Below, piece by piece: positions 1 through 7,978 of a stretch of 35,509 nt of DNA. Both the position numbers and the translations under genes were made by a program. The notes beneath the pieces are model-generated. The model did no database searches, was not told the origin of the DNA, and saw nothing but the letters and a program-made list of their open reading frames with translations. Where the stretch lies: contig JACPRK010000078.1 in assembly GCA_016190005.1 (NCBI GenBank), positions 1 to 35,509 on the forward strand, read 5' to 3'. The stretch is from Candidatus Wallbacteria bacterium. GTDB lineage: Bacteria > Muiribacteriota > UBA6191 > JACPRK01. Within the stretch, counting starts at the first letter, position 1. The number at the start of each line of letters is the position of its first letter.

Positions 1-3
1 CAT

Positions 4-30
4 CCGGGGGACTCGTCCCCCGGAACCCCC
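4..30. repeat. Hairpin with C-rich tail at window edge
   Basis: Two 9-nt arms (4-12 and 15-23) are perfectly complementary around a 2-nt centre and are followed by GGAACCCCC. The architecture resembles the hairpin near 12934-12958, which is followed by GGACCCCC. It may be an intergenic palindromic repeat or the terminator of a gene outside the window. No gene is seen from 31 to 206 apart from a terminator-like stem. Confidence 0.4.
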
Positions 31-125
31 TTGGCTCAGCAAGAAAGAGGGTCGACACTCGGCAATCCCCTCGAAAACCTCACGCCAGAGCGGCCTACCA
101 CTTTCCTGCGTCGCTCCCCATGGAC

Positions 126-153
126 AAAACCGGCCGATCGCCCCCTCGGTTTT
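126..153 (-). terminator. Candidate terminator of the oxidoreductase gene
   Basis: AAAACCG at 126-132 pairs with CGGTTTT at 147-153 about 50 bp beyond the stop codon of the minus-strand gene. Read on the minus strand, the stem ends in TTTT. The loop is 14 nt and the stem is only 7 bp, so strength is uncertain. The symmetry would allow action in both directions. Confidence 0.4.
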
Positions 154-206
154 GGGCTCGCGCGGCGCGATCTTGCGCTTGCGGGCGGGTCGGCTGGCCT
201 CTCGTC

Positions 207-1394
207 TTACAGCCGCGCCTCTTCGTGGACCTCTTCGTGAACGAAGATGTCGCGAAGGGCCAGCTCGGCGAAGAACTCCGCAGGGTCGAGAGCCGCATCC
301 GGCGAGAGTACGCCGGTCCCCTTGCAGTGGCCTGAGGCGACGAGCTGCGCGCCGATCGAGGCCGGGATGCCCGTGACGCGCGCCGTCGCGGACTTGCCCC
401 AGCGGTCCGTCCCGGGATGGGTGGTGTTGTAGACGCGCCGTACCGCGCGGCCGTCCCGGGTGCCGGCTACCTCGACGTTGAGCAGGAACGCCCAGTCGGT
501 GTTGATGGCCGGAAATGGCGTCCTGAGGAAGTGTGTTCGCAGGAAGGTTCGCGCGCCGATCTCCGCTCCGCCGGGCAGGGGGACCTTCTCGTTGGAGAGG
601 AGCCCGGCTTGATGGAAGGTCTTCAGCGCCGCCATGATCTCCGGACGCCAGGTCCCCCGCACGTCGACCCGCCCGGGCTGCCGCGGGAGAAACCTCGGCA
701 GGTGGTGGGTTTCGGAGTGGGGGACCAGGTAGGTCGCCTGCGCGCCGATCGGCGCCTTGAAGGCGACCACGCGCTCGCCGGCGAACGCGGGCACTTCGAT
801 GAACTTCCCCTTCTCGTAGTAGAAGCGGACGGTCTCCGCGCCGAACTCGTCGAGGATGGTATCGAGCAGGCCGGCTGACGGCGCCAGGTCCCGGAAGCTG
901 CCGAAGGCGATGTGCACGGCGTCGACGGAATCGAGCCGGTCGGCGCCGTGCCGGGCCATGAGGTTGGTGATGCCCGGGGTTGCGCCGCAGCCCAGCACGA
1001 TGGCGACTCCGGCTTCGGAAGCGCTTGGGCTGAGTTCGAGCTGCTTGGGCGTGTTGTAGAGGCCGCCCAGGTCCAGGTAGTGGCAGCGGGCCTCGATGGC
1101 CGCCCGAGTCAGCCCCAGTCCGAAATGGTAGGTCGTGCAGTTGAGCACGGTGCCGAAACCCGACATCAGGCCGACCATGGCGGCGTGCTCCGACACGTCG
1201 CATGCGATCGGTCTGACGCGCGGGTCCTCCAGAGAAGTCGCGAGCTTCTCGACCCTGGAGAGGTCGATGTCGGCGATCACGATTTCGGCGAATCGCGACG
1301 TCCTGGACAGGTCCCGGGTGGCTTCCGTGCCCATCGCGCCGGCGCCGCCCAGGACCAGGATTCTGTTGGCTCTGCCGCTGTCGGGGTTCGTCAT
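207..1394 (-). CDS. Saccharopine dehydrogenase-like NAD(P)-binding oxidoreductase
   Basis: The 395-aa protein begins with a Rossmann fold: the glycine-rich loop GGAGAMG lies at residues 16-22, followed by a typical nucleotide-binding strand ending IADID. The rest (CGATPGI, catalytic-domain segments) resembles the saccharopine dehydrogenase / lysine-ketoglutarate reductase-type family, whose members act on amino-acid or Schiff-base substrates. The actual substrate cannot be read from sequence. The open frame extends to 1724 upstream, but that part lies antisense to the next gene and has a different composition; ATG at 1394 gives the usual family length and the Rossmann fold starts directly. 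No clear Shine-Dalgarno precedes it, and a promoter -10 ends 10 nt upstream, so the message may be leaderless. It is divergent from the coiled-coil gene at 1479. Confidence 0.8.
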   Translation of the reverse strand: MTNPDSGRANRILVLGGAGAMGTEATRDLSRTSRFAEIVIADIDLSRVEKLATSLEDPRVRPIACDVSEHAAMVGLMSGFGTVLNCTTYHFGLGLTRAAIEARCHYLDLGGLYNTPKQLELSPSASEAGVAIVLGCGATPGITNLMARHGADRLDSVDAVHIAFGSFRDLAPSAGLLDTILDEFGAETVRFYYEKGKFIEVPAFAGERVVAFKAPIGAQATYLVPHSETHHLPRFLPRQPGRVDVRGTWRPEIMAALKTFHQAGLLSNEKVPLPGGAEIGARTFLRTHFLRTPFPAINTDWAFLLNVEVAGTRDGRAVRRVYNTTHPGTDRWGKSATARVTGIPASIGAQLVASGHCKGTGVLSPDAALDPAEFFAELALRDIFVHEEVHEEARL

Positions 1395-1404
1395 GGCGCC
1401 TGCG

Positions 1405-1432
1405 AGTGTAGCACAGGGACGCGGCATGACAA
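1405..1432 (-). promoter_or_regulatory. Promoter of the oxidoreductase gene
   Basis: On the minus strand TTGTCA (1427-1432) is followed after 16 nt by the extended -10 TGCTACACT (1405-1413; -10 hexamer 1405-1410). The expected transcription start is about 1398, only a few nucleotides before the ATG at 1394. Confidence 0.55.
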
Positions 1433-1451
1433 CCCGGGCTTCCCGTGCATA

Positions 1452-1457
1452 TATACT
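1452..1457 (+). promoter_or_regulatory. Candidate -10 of the coiled-coil gene
   Basis: TATACT lies 22 nt before the ATG at 1479, in an AT-rich patch of the 84-bp divergent region. No good -35 is seen at standard spacing: ATGACA at 1426-1431 would be 20 nt away and overlaps the -35 of the divergent promoter. Moderate to weak evidence. Confidence 0.35.
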
Positions 1458-1478
1458 CGAGCGAGGACGGGAGGGCTG

Positions 1479-2222
1479 ATGGCTTCGACTCACGACTGGG
1501 AAAGCGTCTTCGGACAGGTGGAGCATGCGCTCGAGCAGCGCCGCGCTGCGCTGAAATCCGAGCTGGACGGCGTCTGGGCGGCCGACGCGGCCCGCGCCAA
1601 CGACGTGCTGGTGCGGATGCTGGCTGCCAGCGAGCGGCTCCAGCTTCTCTCGGGACTGCGGGAACGGTTCCTGGCAGCGGCGCGCGCCAGCCGCGTGCTC
1701 GAAACTGAAGTCGACGAGGTCCACGGCCGGCTGGAACGCGTGCTCTCCGGGCTCTCCGACTTCCGCGCGGCGCGAGACTTGCTCCAGGAGGAGGAGCTGC
1801 GCAAGCTCGCTGCGCTCTTCGCCGAGGAGCTCGGCAAGGAGTCGGTCGTCATCGACTTCGGCCGCTTTTCCTCCGAAGACATCGAATCCCTGAAGCGAGT
1901 CCTGGACCGCAGCAAGTCGCGCCTGGCGACGGGCGGCGCATCGGTGCCGCTCGACCTGGGCGAGCGCGGCTTCGAGGGCCGGCCGTCCCCGGCCGACGAC
2001 GTCATACTTTCGTCCGAGCCGGTCATCCCGCTGCGGGAGATCCCGATCGATCAGGCCGTGGCCTCCGCAGGTCTGGCCGAAGAGCTCGAGGAGGAGACTG
2101 GCATTCTCCTGGCCGACGAGGTGGTCGACATGGAGCCGACGCCTGCGGCAACTCCCGCGCCCGAAGCCAAGAAGCCCGCCGAGGACGACGACGAAGTCGT
2201 CTTCGTCGACGACGGGAGCTAG
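1479..2222 (+). CDS. Hypothetical coiled-coil protein with acidic tail
   Basis: I do not recognise the family. The 247-aa product is mostly charged helix with heptad-like leucine spacing over roughly residues 5-115, suggesting a coiled coil. A proline- and glutamate-rich, low-complexity C-terminus follows (residues about 150-247), ending in an Asp/Glu/Val-rich tail. No signal peptide or membrane segment is seen, so it is probably cytosolic. ATG at 1479 is preceded by GGGAGG, a good ribosome site; the frame opens at 912, but that part is antisense to the oxidoreductase. The gene converges on the 2219-4222 gene, and the two stop codons overlap in a CTAG at 2219-2222. The acidic tail suggests a scaffold or partner-binding role, which is speculation. 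Confidence 0.75.
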   Translation: MASTHDWESVFGQVEHALEQRRAALKSELDGVWAADAARANDVLVRMLAASERLQLLSGLRERFLAAARASRVLETEVDEVHGRLERVLSGLSDFRAARDLLQEEELRKLAALFAEELGKESVVIDFGRFSSEDIESLKRVLDRSKSRLATGGASVPLDLGERGFEGRPSPADDVILSSEPVIPLREIPIDQAVASAGLAEELEEETGILLADEVVDMEPTPAATPAPEAKKPAEDDDEVVFVDDGS

Positions 2223-4222
2223 TCGTCGCCGGCTAGCTTGCGGGCCTCGGAGACCTCGGCGGCCAGCCGCCGCAAGAGGGCGTCGGTGTCGACGGCGTCG
2301 ACGTCGGGCGGGGTGGGCGCCGTCGGCCGGGCCGTCACGGGGCCGAAGCCGAAGGGCAGGGCGGGCTCGGCGGGGCGGGCGTCGTCTCCGGCGGGTTCGG
2401 GGGCGGGCGGCGCACTGTCAGCCGAGGGTTCCGCTTCGACTGCCGCCGATTCAGGAGCCGATGGCTCCGGTGGCTCTACCGGGTCCGGTTCGGCAGCGGG
2501 AGCGTCGGCGGGCGCGTAGACCTCGGAGCGCAGCTCGCCGGATGGTGGGGCTGCCTCGGGGCGGTCGGCGGGATGGACGAACGGCTCGGCGGGCGGCAAG
2601 GGCCTTGCAGGAGACTGTGGGCCGAACGAGTCTCCGGGGCCGCGCGAGCCTTGTCCGAGCCCGACGCGCTCGAAGACCAGGCTTCGCATCGAGGCGCTGT
2701 CGCGCGTGCGGCCCAGGATGTACTGGGCCGCCAGGAAGCGGTTGTTCTCCTCGTCTGAGGCGTCGGCCCGGAAGACCTGCTCGTAGGCGTTGCGCGTGCG
2801 TTCGCCGTCGAGCCGGAAGCGGCAGCGGTAGCCGCTGGCCATGGCACGGACGTTGTCGGCGGCTGCGGGGTCCAGCTCGTAGAGCCGCTCGTAGGCGCGC
2901 ATCGCGGCGTCGTCGAGGCGGCCGGCGCGACGGTACGAGGCGGTGAGCGCCTCCAGGAGCTGCCGTTCGGAGAGCCCGGCTTCGTCCAGCACGCGCTCCA
3001 GCGTCTGCCGCGCGCCTCCGCTCCAGCGCCAGAGCGCCTCCAACAGGTCCTCCACGTGTTCCACCGTCTCCGCTGTGGCGGCCTCGCCTAGCCGGGACTT
3101 CACCAGGTTGGCCATGCCGGCCAACCGGATCAGCTCCTGCGAGCTCGAGTCGGGCTGCGCCTCGGCCTGCTCGCGGACGGCGGAATCGAAGACGCGATGG
3201 TAGAGGTCGTGAAGCTCGATCGGATGGAAGAGCGTGGCGACCGTGAACCGGGTGAAGTGGCGCGGCGCATGGGTCTGGTGCCACTCGAGGAGCTGCCGGA
3301 TCAAGTCGGCTGCGAAGATCTCGGCCTCCTGGAGGTCGTGCGCACCGACCAGCAGGGGTTGCGTCACGAGCGATTGGATCTGGTGGCGCCGCACGGCCCG
3401 CAGCGCCGCGTCGAAGGCGCGGTGCAGAATGGAGCGGCGGATCTGCGCGGGCTCGGCCAGCGTGACCAGGTGGAACGCCCGCCGACACTTGGCGTAGCGC
3501 GGCCCCTGGGTCGCCACCAGCTCGCCGAAGGCATAGGGTGCGGCGGCCCGGACCTCCCGGCCCCAGCTCGCGCCTTCCAGTGTCAGAAGCAGGTTCTGGC
3601 CGTTGCCGTCGGCGCCGATCTCGTTGAGCACCGCGTCCGCCTCGATGAGATGGGGGTCGGTGCGCTGGATCTCCAGCTCGAGCCGGCCGACCGTCCAGCG
3701 GCTCCCCGCCAGCTCGGCGGCGCCCGCGCGAACGTAGTCGACCAGCAGGAGCGACTCGCTAGCGTTCTCCACGATCACGCGAACCGTCTGGCCGCGATAG
3801 GCCGCCAGGGAGAGCGTCAGGTCGCGCCAAAGCGCGTTGTCCAGCCGGCCCCAGAAGAGTTCCCGCGTCTGTCCGTTCTCCGACTCGACCAGCACGCGAA
3901 AGTCGCCCGCGCAGATCTCGTCGCCCCCGGAGAGGGAGACCAGCCCCAGCCCAAGTCCCAGCGTCGGCTTGGGCTCATGCGGCGGCAGTGTCACCCACTG
4001 CCCGAGCCCCTCGGGCACTATGCCGCCGGGGGTCGGGAGCCCGGGCGCCAGCACGGCCAGGCCTGCGCGTTCCTCATGACCGATCCGATGGTGCGACAGC
4101 CACCTCTCCCTCAAAGGAGCCGATGTGTCCAGGACCCGGAAGTCCCAGTCCTTCGGGACCAGCGTCCGCGGATCGAACTCCGCGAAGTCCGGATTTGCCA
4201 GAAACTCGTTGCTCGGCGCCAA
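2219..4222 (-). CDS. Hypothetical protein: jelly-roll-like N-terminus, TPR-like middle, Pro-rich tail
   Basis: The 667-aa product starts with TTG at 4222, preceded at 5 nt spacing by GAGGAGG; the frame is open upstream to 5545, but there it only shadows the transporter gene. Residues about 60-250 are beta-rich with repeated short strands, resembling a carbohydrate-binding-like jelly roll. Residues about 300-520 are helical with paired-helix segments resembling tetratricopeptide repeats (for example DAAMRAYERLYELDPAAADN). The last ~150 residues are Pro/Ala/Glu-rich and end with a short amphipathic helix. No signal peptide or membrane helix is seen. The gene diverges from the HEAT/transporter operon, possibly sharing control. 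No function can be assigned; the acidic Pro-rich tail resembles that of the convergent neighbour and may mark a common partner. Confidence 0.75.
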   Translation of the reverse strand: MAPSNEFLANPDFAEFDPRTLVPKDWDFRVLDTSAPLRERWLSHHRIGHEERAGLAVLAPGLPTPGGIVPEGLGQWVTLPPHEPKPTLGLGLGLVSLSGGDEICAGDFRVLVESENGQTRELFWGRLDNALWRDLTLSLAAYRGQTVRVIVENASESLLLVDYVRAGAAELAGSRWTVGRLELEIQRTDPHLIEADAVLNEIGADGNGQNLLLTLEGASWGREVRAAAPYAFGELVATQGPRYAKCRRAFHLVTLAEPAQIRRSILHRAFDAALRAVRRHQIQSLVTQPLLVGAHDLQEAEIFAADLIRQLLEWHQTHAPRHFTRFTVATLFHPIELHDLYHRVFDSAVREQAEAQPDSSSQELIRLAGMANLVKSRLGEAATAETVEHVEDLLEALWRWSGGARQTLERVLDEAGLSERQLLEALTASYRRAGRLDDAAMRAYERLYELDPAAADNVRAMASGYRCRFRLDGERTRNAYEQVFRADASDEENNRFLAAQYILGRTRDSASMRSLVFERVGLGQGSRGPGDSFGPQSPARPLPPAEPFVHPADRPEAAPPSGELRSEVYAPADAPAAEPDPVEPPEPSAPESAAVEAEPSADSAPPAPEPAGDDARPAEPALPFGFGPVTARPTAPTPPDVDAVDTDALLRRLAAEVSEARKLAGDD

Positions 4223-4245
4223 GGCTTCCTCCTCGTGGATGCTAC

Positions 4246-4254
4246 ATCTTAGCA
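4246..4254 (-). promoter_or_regulatory. Extended -10 of the 2219-4222 gene
   Basis: The minus strand reads TGCTAAGAT, an extended -10 about 24 nt before the TTG start. Expected transcription start is near 4239, leaving a short leader that just holds the GAGGAGG ribosome site. The -35 position (GTTTCC/TTTCCC) is poor. Confidence 0.45.
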
Positions 4255-4301
4255 GGAATTGGCCGGAGGGAAACCGGAAAAGGGCCTTCCCAACTCCGGA
4301 G

Positions 4302-4330
4302 TTCAACTCGGCGCCCAAAGGCGCTAGGCT
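4302..4330 (+). promoter_or_regulatory. Promoter of the transporter-sensor operon
   Basis: TTCAAC (4302-4307), a 17-nt spacer and TAGGCT (4325-4330), the latter preceded by GC rather than TG. The ATG at 4340 begins 10 nt after the -10, so a leaderless or near-leaderless transcript is predicted; no strong Shine-Dalgarno is visible. Confidence 0.4.
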
Positions 4331-4339
4331 ATCTCCGGA

Positions 4340-7300
4340 ATGCTGCTCAGCTCCCGCGCCTGGCCCTTCGTCCTTTTGACCTTCCTGCAGGAGGCGGTCG
4401 TGCTTCTGGCGACCAGCACCGCCGAGGGGCTTTTCCTCAAGCGCGTCGGAAGCCAGTACCTGCCGGGCGTCTACCTGCTGTCCGCGGTCGTCTCCGCCAG
4501 CGCCAGTCTTCTCTACGCGCTCGTGCGGGGGCGCTGGGACGGCCGGCGATTGGCCGTCGCCACGCCGCTTGCGTTCGGGGGGCTGATGCTGGCGATCGCG
4601 GCGCCGCTCGAGCGGAACGTGACGCCCGTCTTCTACCTCTATTTCGCCGCGGTCTCCGTCTTCGTGATGATCGCCCGAATCCAGCTCTGGCTGGTCATCA
4701 ACCGCCGATTCACGACTCGAGAGGCCAAGCGAGTCTTTCCGCTCCTGACGGGCGCGGGGCTGGCAGGGTCGATCCTGGGCGGGCTTTCGCTGCAGCTCTT
4801 CCCGGCCAGCTGGGGCCCAACCCAGTACCAGGGCGTCACGGCGGCCTTCACCTTCCTCTACCTGGCGGTCTTCCTGGCAGGCGCCCGCGACACCGCGCCG
4901 GGGCCCGCCGCCGAAGGGGCCGCCGACTCGCCGGCCGCGGGCCTGGCGCGGATGCGCGAGGCGTTCGGCAACGGCTTCGTCCGCAGCCTGGGCCTCCTCG
5001 TGCTGGCGCAGATCGCCATCCTGACGCTGGTCGACTACCAGTTCAACCGCGTCTGCGACGCGCGGTTCCCCGAGGAATCGGCGCTCATCGGCTTCTTCGG
5101 GATGTTCCGCTCGGTCTCGAACATGGCGGCCTTCCTCTCCCAGATGTTCGTGACGCACCGCGTCATCGCCGCCCTGGGGATCGGCTTCGCGCTGCTCGTC
5201 ACACCCCTGGCCGCCATCGGCTACGGTTGGGCCCTCGTCGCGTCCTTCGGCTTTTACACCGGCGTCGCCGCCAAGCTGACCGGCCGCTTCCTGCAGCGCA
5301 CCCTCCACGGCTCCCTCTACCAGGTCCTCTTCAACGCCGTCGACGAGCCCAGACGCGACGCGGCGATGCTGGCCTGCGACGGCATCGCCTACTCCGTGGG
5401 CACCGTCAGCGCCTCCGCGCTTCTGTGGTGCGTCGTGCCGCTCGGCCCCCAGGGCATCGACCTGGTCATCCTGATCGCGGCGGTCCTCTTCCTCATCGTC
5501 GCCCTCGGCCTCAGGCGCGCCTACCTCCACCTCCTGGTCGAGCACTTCCGGGGCGCCCAGCGGCCCGCCCTCGAGAGCCCGGCCCAGCTCCCCGGCGCCG
5601 GGTCGGCCCAGGTCCGCAAGGGGTCGCTGGCGGCCCTGGCCCGGCTGGGCACCCGCGCCGCGGTCCCCTATCTGCTCCAGGGCCTGGAGGATCCGTCGCC
5701 GGAAGTCCGCATCGAGGCCGTCCGCGGCATCGCGGCCTTGGGCGACGAGTCCGTGCTCCCTGAGCTGGTGGCCCGCCTGGACCGCGAACAGGACGACCGC
5801 GTCCGCTCGCAGCTCTTACGCGCCTTCGGCCGGTTCAAGCAGTCCGGCATCGTCGACGGTCTGCTCGGCTTCCTCCAGGATCGCGTGCCGCGCATCCGCG
5901 CCGACCTGGTGGAGATTCTCGGCGGGCTGCCGCACCGCCGCCATGCCGAGCGGCTGCTGCCCGCGCTGGAGGACCCAGAGGTGCGGGTCCGGGCCAACGC
6001 CATCCTCGCGCTCTGGCGTATCGGGGACGACCGACAGGTGCGCGCCGCGCTCCTGGCGCTTCGCAAGCTGCTCTCCAGCCGGGACCCCGCCCGTCGCAGC
6101 GCCGGTGCGTTCGTGCTGGGGCGCATCGGCAACCGGATGGCCGGGCAGCTCCTGCTGGCGATGATGGCCGAGGAGACCGACGCTCGCGTCCTGCGGAACA
6201 CGGTGGTGGGGCTGGCGCGCACCGGCGGCGAGGGTCTGGCGGACCCGCTGCTGGTGGCCTTTTCGCGCGCCGCCCCGGAGGACCGGCCGGTGTTCATGGC
6301 CGCGCTCAAGCGAGTGGGCCGCGGCGACGCCGAGCCGTTCGTGCGGGCCTCGCTGACGGGCGCGCCGGCCGTGCGCATCCTGGCGATCGAGATGCTGGGG
6401 CACGTGCCGCCGGAGCGCGCGGTGGAGACGCTGCTGGAGCTGTCGCGGGACGCCGACCCGGAGATCCGGGTGTCCGCCCTCAGATCGTTGACTCGCACGG
6501 CGGATTCGCGGGTCGACGCGCGGCTGCGCGAAGTGCTCAGGGGCGATGCCGACGAACGCGTGCGGGCCACGGCGCTCAGGCGGATCGGCGGCCAGCAGGC
6601 GCGGCGGCTGTTCCCCGAGCTCTTGCGCGGTCTGGAGACAGCGACCGACCGGGAGCGGGCCAACACGCTGGAAGCGCTGACCAGCCTTGCTGCGCGGGTG
6701 CTTTCGGGTGAGGAGACGCTCTCTGCGGTGGCAGCGTCTCTCTCGGGGCAGCGGCCCAGCGCCGGGGCCGAGGAGCCGTCGCCTGGGCGGGACTTCGTGA
6801 TGCGGTTCCTGGATGCGGCGGCCGGGATGCTCCAGTCGCCTGCAGGCCGGGTGGCGGCCAACGCAGCCTACGCGCTCTGGAAGCTGGGCGATCCGAGGGG
6901 CGCCGAGGCGCTGGTGGGGATGCTGGGCGATGCGCGGGTGAAGTCGGCGCTGCACTGTATCGGGAAGACGGGCGACGCGCGGTTTTCCGAGCCGGTGTCA
7001 GCGCTCTTGGCGAGCACCGATGAGACGATCCGGGCGCGCGCAGCCTCCGTGCTGGAGCGCGTTGGGGCGCGGTGGGACGACATCTTCGCCCAGCTGGGCG
7101 GGGGCGACGAGCGGGGGATCGCGGAGCTGCTGGAGGCCTACTCGGCGGGCGGGGAGCGGATCCGGCACTATCTGCGGCGGGCGCTGGAACGCGGGCGGGA
7201 GAGCCTGGCCGCGGGTCTGGCCGATGCGGAGCCTCTCGTGAGGCTGCAGGTGCTGGAGGCGATGCAGGTGCTGGGGGAGGATGTGGATCGGCCGATGGCG

Positions 7301-7975
7301 CTTGCGCTGCTGGAGCTGCCGTCGGAGTCGTTGAGGCTGAAGGCCGCCGCGGTGCTGGCGCGAGCGGACTGGAAAGAGCCGCCGGAGGCGTTCCGTCGTT
7401 TTTGGAAGGCGAGCATCGATGGGGTCTACCGGTACGTCTGGTGTGCGGCGCTCCTGGCGCGGGTGGCGCCTGTGGGGCTGCCATCCGTGATGGGGCTGGC
7501 GCAGGCGGCGGCGCGGCGGGCCCGTCGGGCGGTGCGGGGGCTGGTGGCGACGTTCGATGTGTTCGATCCCGAGAAGAGCTTCGGCCCGATCGCCGAGTCG
7601 CTGGACGAGGCCGATCCGGTGGCGCGCGCTCGGGCGCTGGAGGCGCTGGAGAACCTGGTGCCGGCGGAGCTGTCACGGCCGCTGGTGCCGGTGCTGGAGT
7701 CGGAAGAGCGGGCGTGGGGGGAGCTAGCGGAACGGTACTTTGTCGACCACGGTCGGCCGCCGTCGCTCGACGCGCTCTTCGGGCTGGTGCGTGAGGACGA
7801 TGCGGAGCTGCGGGAGGCTGCGGGCGTGGCGCTCCTGGATCTGTCGGAGCGGTACGTGACGCAGCTGTTGAAGAACGAGGTCGCCTCGGAGGTCGCCCGT
7901 CGGGCGGAGGCGCTGGCGGCCGTGATCGAGCGGCGCCGGCCGTCGAAGAAGGAGGCGCGGCCCGAAGCCGCATGA
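4340..7975 (+). CDS. MFS / nucleotide-carrier-like membrane protein fused to HEAT repeats
   Basis: The 1211-aa protein has two halves. Residues 1 to about 405 hold roughly ten to twelve hydrophobic segments and resemble the ATP/ADP-translocase (NTT/Npt) and MFS-like carriers that bacteria often fuse to HEAT repeats. Residues about 425-1190 are a long run of 30-35-residue helical hairpins with HEAT signatures (for example DPSPEVRIEAVRGIAALGD). The membrane half would sit in the inner membrane and the array in the cytosol, probably as a docking surface. Substrate is unknown; a transport role is not proven, since such fusions may be sensors. It is the first gene of a four-gene run; the next start lies 3 nt after its stop. 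Codons change from C-ending early to G-ending late in the gene (see findings). Confidence 0.75.
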   Translation: MLLSSRAWPFVLLTFLQEAVVLLATSTAEGLFLKRVGSQYLPGVYLLSAVVSASASLLYALVRGRWDGRRLAVATPLAFGGLMLAIAAPLERNVTPVFYLYFAAVSVFVMIARIQLWLVINRRFTTREAKRVFPLLTGAGLAGSILGGLSLQLFPASWGPTQYQGVTAAFTFLYLAVFLAGARDTAPGPAAEGAADSPAAGLARMREAFGNGFVRSLGLLVLAQIAILTLVDYQFNRVCDARFPEESALIGFFGMFRSVSNMAAFLSQMFVTHRVIAALGIGFALLVTPLAAIGYGWALVASFGFYTGVAAKLTGRFLQRTLHGSLYQVLFNAVDEPRRDAAMLACDGIAYSVGTVSASALLWCVVPLGPQGIDLVILIAAVLFLIVALGLRRAYLHLLVEHFRGAQRPALESPAQLPGAGSAQVRKGSLAALARLGTRAAVPYLLQGLEDPSPEVRIEAVRGIAALGDESVLPELVARLDREQDDRVRSQLLRAFGRFKQSGIVDGLLGFLQDRVPRIRADLVEILGGLPHRRHAERLLPALEDPEVRVRANAILALWRIGDDRQVRAALLALRKLLSSRDPARRSAGAFVLGRIGNRMAGQLLLAMMAEETDARVLRNTVVGLARTGGEGLADPLLVAFSRAAPEDRPVFMAALKRVGRGDAEPFVRASLTGAPAVRILAIEMLGHVPPERAVETLLELSRDADPEIRVSALRSLTRTADSRVDARLREVLRGDADERVRATALRRIGGQQARRLFPELLRGLETATDRERANTLEALTSLAARVLSGEETLSAVAASLSGQRPSAGAEEPSPGRDFVMRFLDAAAGMLQSPAGRVAANAAYALWKLGDPRGAEALVGMLGDARVKSALHCIGKTGDARFSEPVSALLASTDETIRARAASVLERVGARWDDIFAQLGGGDERGIAELLEAYSAGGERIRHYLRRALERGRESLAAGLADAEPLVRLQVLEAMQVLGEDVDRPMALALLELPSESLRLKAAAVLARADWKEPPEAFRRFWKASIDGVYRYVWCAALLARVAPVGLPSVMGLAQAAARRARRAVRGLVATFDVFDPEKSFGPIAESLDEADPVARARALEALENLVPAELSRPLVPVLESEERAWGELAERYFVDHGRPPSLDALFGLVREDDAELREAAGVALLDLSERYVTQLLKNEVASEVARRAEALAAVIERRRPSKKEARPEAA

Positions 7976-7978
7976 ACC

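Noticed and set aside
4223..5545. Upstream 441 codons of the minus-strand frame ending at 2219
   Set aside because: This part lies opposite the carrier gene and reads as charged low-complexity sequence; a TTG with a strong ribosome site at 4222 marks the true start.
3988..5763. Plus-strand 591-codon frame overlapping the carrier gene
   Set aside because: Arg/Pro/Gly-rich translation in the shifted frame of a real membrane-protein gene; no recognisable domain.
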